Positions 60,691-64,000 of a stretch of 64,000 bases of DNA are shown here, in pieces. Numbering within the stretch: position 1 is the stretch's first letter; each line of letters begins with the position of its first letter. Where the stretch lies: the NCBI GenBank assembly GCA_027924645.1, contig BSBN01000809.1:41260001-41324000 (forward strand), written 5' to 3'. Made by a program: the position numbers and the translations under genes. Below the pieces are notes generated by a model. That model saw nothing but the letters and a program-made list of their open reading frames with translations. It was not told the origin of the DNA and did no database searches. This stretch comes from Cunninghamia lanceolata. Taxonomy: Eukaryota > Streptophyta > Pinopsida > Cupressales > Cupressaceae.

Positions 60691-63152
60691 ATGATAGAGT
60701 TCCTCTTGATTTCCTTTATAAAAGTGTGACACATCTTTGCACCTTCACCCTTTCAACCTAGGGGCTCGATTCCTCCACTCAAAGAACCTTTTGCAACCTC
60801 TATAATATCCTTTTGGGTGTCCTTTTATGTTTTTATTTCTTTTATTTACTTTAGCATAGCATATCACTTAGTGTCATAAGCCTGCTAAAGTGGGGGCAAA
60901 ATGTAACATTAAAAATTGCATACCCTTGCAATTTCACAATATGTTTTGTACTCATTTTGGTTTCCATTCACATAGTATGTTAGTAGGCTCATTTTAGCCC
61001 TTGTCCAGTCCTTTTCCCACCCACAGTGTTGAGTTTGTGCTTGTGTTTTGTTCCTTGTGTTTATTTTTGTGCATTTTCATTTAAATGTTTTCTTTTCCTT
61101 GCTATCCTAAGGTGCTTGGAAACTTCAAGAACTGAAGTTTCCTAGACACAAGCACAACACATAGATGTTTGTGTGACACACTAATGTCTTATGACTGTTT
61201 GTCACGTAGTGATTGTTTCTAAGTGTTTTTTACCATCTTCCCTTACATATGTGAGTTTTCATAATGCTTTTGTCATGCCTTAAATGGATCTTTTGACATG
61301 GATTTCCTTCTTTTCCCTCTAATATTGCATTTTTGAATCTATCCTATCCAATCTTGCATTCTCTAGTGTTCTCTCATGCTTTGAGCTCTGGTTACCAATT
61401 TTTTGGCAATCTTCAACACTCTATGCAACTCTCTTTGGTATTCCTTGGTGTACAACAATATTATTTTGATCATCCAACTCTCCATGTGAATAGTTTCTAT
61501 AATCTCTTGATGTTTTCATGAGGATCAAGATCACTATATATTTGGTTGGGCATTCCACTTGTGCCTTTCTCACTAGTTATGTAGCTTTCATCTCTTTCAT
61601 TAGTGATGATAGAGTTCCTCTTCCTCTCTTTTTTTATTATTTTTTTAGTGTAAAATCCATTTGTGTTATAGGAACTTTGTGGGTTTTCATCTTCTATTTC
61701 CTTTACACACACTAGTTTGCTTAGCCTATGTAGACTTTAGTGCTAGCATTCATAGAATATTCTTGTTGTTGTTCTTATTCAAATGTTAGTATCATGAAAA
61801 GTATGCATAGCACTTTTTCTATGATCATTAGTCTGAGCCACATAAGATAAAGTGATTTATTCTATTCCAATACATGCATTGACACCTTATCATGAAAGGT
61901 GGATAATAAAATGAAGAGTAACAAACAAGGTAGTTATGTGAGACTCCAATGATACCAAAGGGAAAGGAAAAATTTTCAATTTTGATGTTGTTGATGAGGA
62001 TATTGGAGATACTTTTTGTAGATTTCAATGATAGTGTCGACAATTTTTTTGAACATACTAAAAATAGATCTACTTCCACTCTATCCTGTGTTAAATTAAA
62101 AATAACAGATAAATGGTCTAATAATTTTTCATGTGAGTATGAAATATGTAATGTCCTATTTCTAATAATTTAATTAGGGGACCCAATGGCCCATTCCATA
62201 TTTCTTGTGGGCTTAGGGAAAACCATAGGGAAATAATTTCAAATTTTTAGTATTTTCTACATTTTTGTAAGTTGCATTTTTAGAGCTCTTTAGTTCATTT
62301 CTCAGGCCTAGTTTGTTTGAAAATATTGTATTTTTATTTTTTAGTGTAGGTCTTTTGGAGATATTTCTAGTGCACTAAAAATGTTTGAATTTATCACACT
62401 AATCTAGGAATTAGGACCTCATTAAGTTGAGGTACCTTAAATAAATATTTGTTTTTCATGGGCCTTGTGTAACTTTTGCTATTTTTAGCATATTCTATGA
62501 CAAGATTTTATGGAACATTTGCCATCTATTTTTAGCCAAAGGTACATTGGAATTTGGGTACCCAAGTTGGGCCTTTAACATCTTTAAAATGCAAGTAGTT
62601 TCTTCATTTCAACATCTCATTTTTATGATACCAAAACCCTGTCAAAATTATTTGAGCACTTATTTTCATTCATCAATCTTAGGATGAAACCCCTTAGATG
62701 CTAGAATTAGAGAATGAAAACCCTTTGATTTCTTGAGGAAAATCTCACATAGAGGATGTAGTCTACAATTCAAAGATTGTTTGGATTCTAGTATAGTTTT
62801 TAGTAGGTTTTTTTCCACCCTTTCTCCTATATTTAAGGAGGTTATCTCTCATTTGAGAGTGTGTGGAATTTGAAGATTTATATTGAATTATATCACTAGG
62901 CACATGAGGTGTTATTGGCCATCTGGAAGTAAGGAGAAGTGTTTCCCCATGTTTAGTCTATTTCGTAATAGACTATTTTTATAAGTGTTTTAATAAAATG
63001 ATGCTTTTTATGGGGTTTTTTTTACCTGAAAGGGTTTTCCCCATATATATCTTGTGTAATGTACATTTATTATATTCTTGTATAATTCTCATTTATATTT
63101 ATTTTATATTTTGCTCATAATGATTAGTATCCTAAGATCCTAAGTTCTAACA
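60690..63152 (+). other. Non-coding LTR-like region, origin unclear
   Basis: It contains a TATA-type box TTTATAAAAGTG near 60716 and a purine tract TAAAGTGGGGGCAAAA directly before TGTAACATTA (about 60903), which looks like the 3' LTR border of some element. A copia U5-type phrase GGGTTTTTTTTACCTGAAAGG lies near 63014, and the stretch ends ...AGTTCTAACA at 63152 against helicase sequence. No domain-bearing frame was found. A 26-bp direct repeat (60682 and 61597) is present. It may be one LTR of about 2.25 kb or two partial elements. Confidence 0.4.
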
Positions 63153-63882
63153 TATACAATTAGACCATGATGACGATTCATCTAAAACAAACTTTGTCTA
63201 TACATTTCTGAAACACCCCATTCACTTTGATTATTTAGATGTATAATAGAAGCTATAATAAGTTGGTCATTTTCTTTGCACCAAAAACATGAACAATGGA
63301 AAGTATGTAATGTACCAACAATTGTTAGAGTCTAACCCAAATATTATTCAATTCCAAATACTGATTAACCCAAGTATGATGATTTCTATTGGAGTAAGTT
63401 GTTATTGTATAAACCATTTGATGAAATCAAAATTGACATTGAAATTGAATGTGAAGGCCTAATTTCCAATGAGGAGATCGTTAAAAATATATATCCATGG
63501 AATTTAGATTATACAACTAACCCTTCAAAATTTAATGATATTGATGATGTCAATCTTGAAGAGCATGTTACTAATGATAATGCAAAAAATGGACAAATGG
63601 CAAGTTTTGTCTAGGTTGGTTCCAATACAAGATATATAGTTATTTGATCTTGAACTATTTGGTCAATGTGACTTTGAAATGGATTATAACTAAACCAAAT
63701 TTCAATTACTAGATGATTTACACTAAACAATGATGTAAATTTCATAGAATCAAGCCAATTGGAAAGCCTAGTTCAAAGTGAATTCCATAATTCATACACT
63801 ATTCCAAATAATTTGTGTGAAAGACAATGAATCACATTTAGCACAATCATGGAACACTATGAATTGTATGGTATTTCTAATG
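63153..63882 (+). pseudogene. Second copy of the Helitron-type helicase region
   Basis: It aligns with 4004-4720 nearly end to end (ACACCCCATTCA-TTTGATTATTTAGATG and later blocks). The open piece 63399-63614 reads YKPFDEIKIDIEIECEG, NEEIVKNIYPWNLD, EEHVTNDNAKNG, matching the region upstream of the helicase in RepHel-type proteins. It breaks off just before the part that would hold Walker A. Confidence 0.7.
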
Positions 63883-64000
63883 AAAGGAAGCTATGTGTGC
63901 GGAAATCGCTTCCTACACTAATCTAATGAGGGGAGAGCTATGTAAATTCAATTTAATCCTTACAATTACAGCAACATGAAACATATAACAAAGATATTGC
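63883..64000. other. Possible LTR start at the window edge
   Basis: Helicase similarity stops and TGAAAGGAAGC...GGAAATCGCTTCC follows, an inverted pair GGAAGC/GCTTCC. The style resembles the chromovirus LTRs, but too little is visible. Confidence 0.3.

Larger units (their letters stand above)
36509..60700 (+). mobile_element. Tat-like Ty3/gypsy retrotransposon, decayed, with nested insertions
   Basis: The 5' LTR (36509-38698) begins TGTTGGCACC. The same start recurs at 48059 after the integrase, giving the 3' LTR. The primer site is TTTGGTGTCATTGCTGGGAA at about 38699-38718, a C-to-T decayed form of the TGGCGCCGTTGCCGGGGA type (tRNA-Asp). Order: gag, protease, an RNase H domain, RT, integrase. 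Insertions are a non-coding LTR-like piece (about 42.46-44.61 kb), a solo LTR in RT (45780-46869), and a gag-only element in the 3' LTR (48681-60081). The 3' LTR resumes at about 60082 but similarity to the 5' LTR ends near 60690, so roughly 1 kb of its end is lost or replaced. No target duplication could be matched. Confidence 0.8.

Noticed and set aside
61497..62173. Frames of 65-83 aa on both strands
   Set aside because: AT-rich, overlapping, low complexity, no domain.
1..64000. CRISPR arrays, operons, riboswitches, bacterial-type terminators, rRNA or canonical tRNA genes
   Set aside because: None seen; the repeats here are LTR, tandem or foldback repeats of plant nuclear DNA.

Overview
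The window looks like nuclear DNA of a land plant with a large, repeat-packed genome. A gymnosperm (conifer-type) genome is my best guess, but I cannot fix the species. Evidence: one intact plant gene (an SRC2-like C2-domain protein), plant-type LINE RNase H and DUF4283/zinc-knuckle domains, chromoviruses, a Tat-like Ty3/gypsy element, tRNA-iMet primer sites, and heavy C-to-T / G-to-A decay as expected in methylated DNA. Almost everything else is mobile DNA, nested up to three deep.

Layout. 0-1.3 kb: minus-strand LINE RNase H remnant beside an unexplained 194-aa frame. 3.2-4.0 kb: copia-type LTR-like sequence. 4.0-16.1 kb: a broken Pif1-like helicase of Helitron type. It is split by a non-autonomous LTR retrotransposon (5296-14140, TSD AAAAC) and by a solo LTR (14915-16037, TSD AAAAT). 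The first of these itself holds a solo LTR (7697-9017) and a 4.2-kb insertion with a 9-bp target duplication (9841-14085, Mutator-like). 16.4 kb: a 218-bp snapback hairpin. 18.2-18.6 kb: integrase relic. 18983-19879 (minus): the SRC2-like gene with TATA box; its upstream block has a diverged second copy beyond its 3' end. 20.9 kb: tRNA-derived SINE-like sequence.

21.4-28.1 kb: an ORF1-only 'half-LINE' with poly(A) and a candidate 19-bp target duplication, split by a 5.0-kb non-coding insertion (22904-27928, perfect TSD GAAAC) that may be a giant solo LTR. 29.0-30.6 kb: a LINE ORF2 relic. 30581-36505 (minus): chromovirus I. 36509 to about 60.7 kb (plus): a decayed Tat-like gypsy element with an RNase H domain ahead of the reverse transcriptase, holding a solo LTR in its RT gene (45780-46869) and another insertion at 42.5-44.6 kb. 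Its 3' LTR is interrupted by a gag-only LTR retrotransposon (48681-60081, minus), whose own right LTR holds chromovirus II (54084-59579, minus). 60.7-63.15 kb: non-coding, LTR-like. 63.15-63.9 kb: second copy of the Helitron-type helicase region.

The only gene likely to serve the plant is the SRC2-like one. The rest records successive insertions whose order can be read from nesting and LTR divergence (hand counts: chromovirus II LTRs 8 differences in 359 bp, chromovirus I about 21 in 311 bp). I found no new multi-gene system. The least explained items are the 5-kb non-coding insertion, the half-LINE, the snapback, and the Tat element's domain order.
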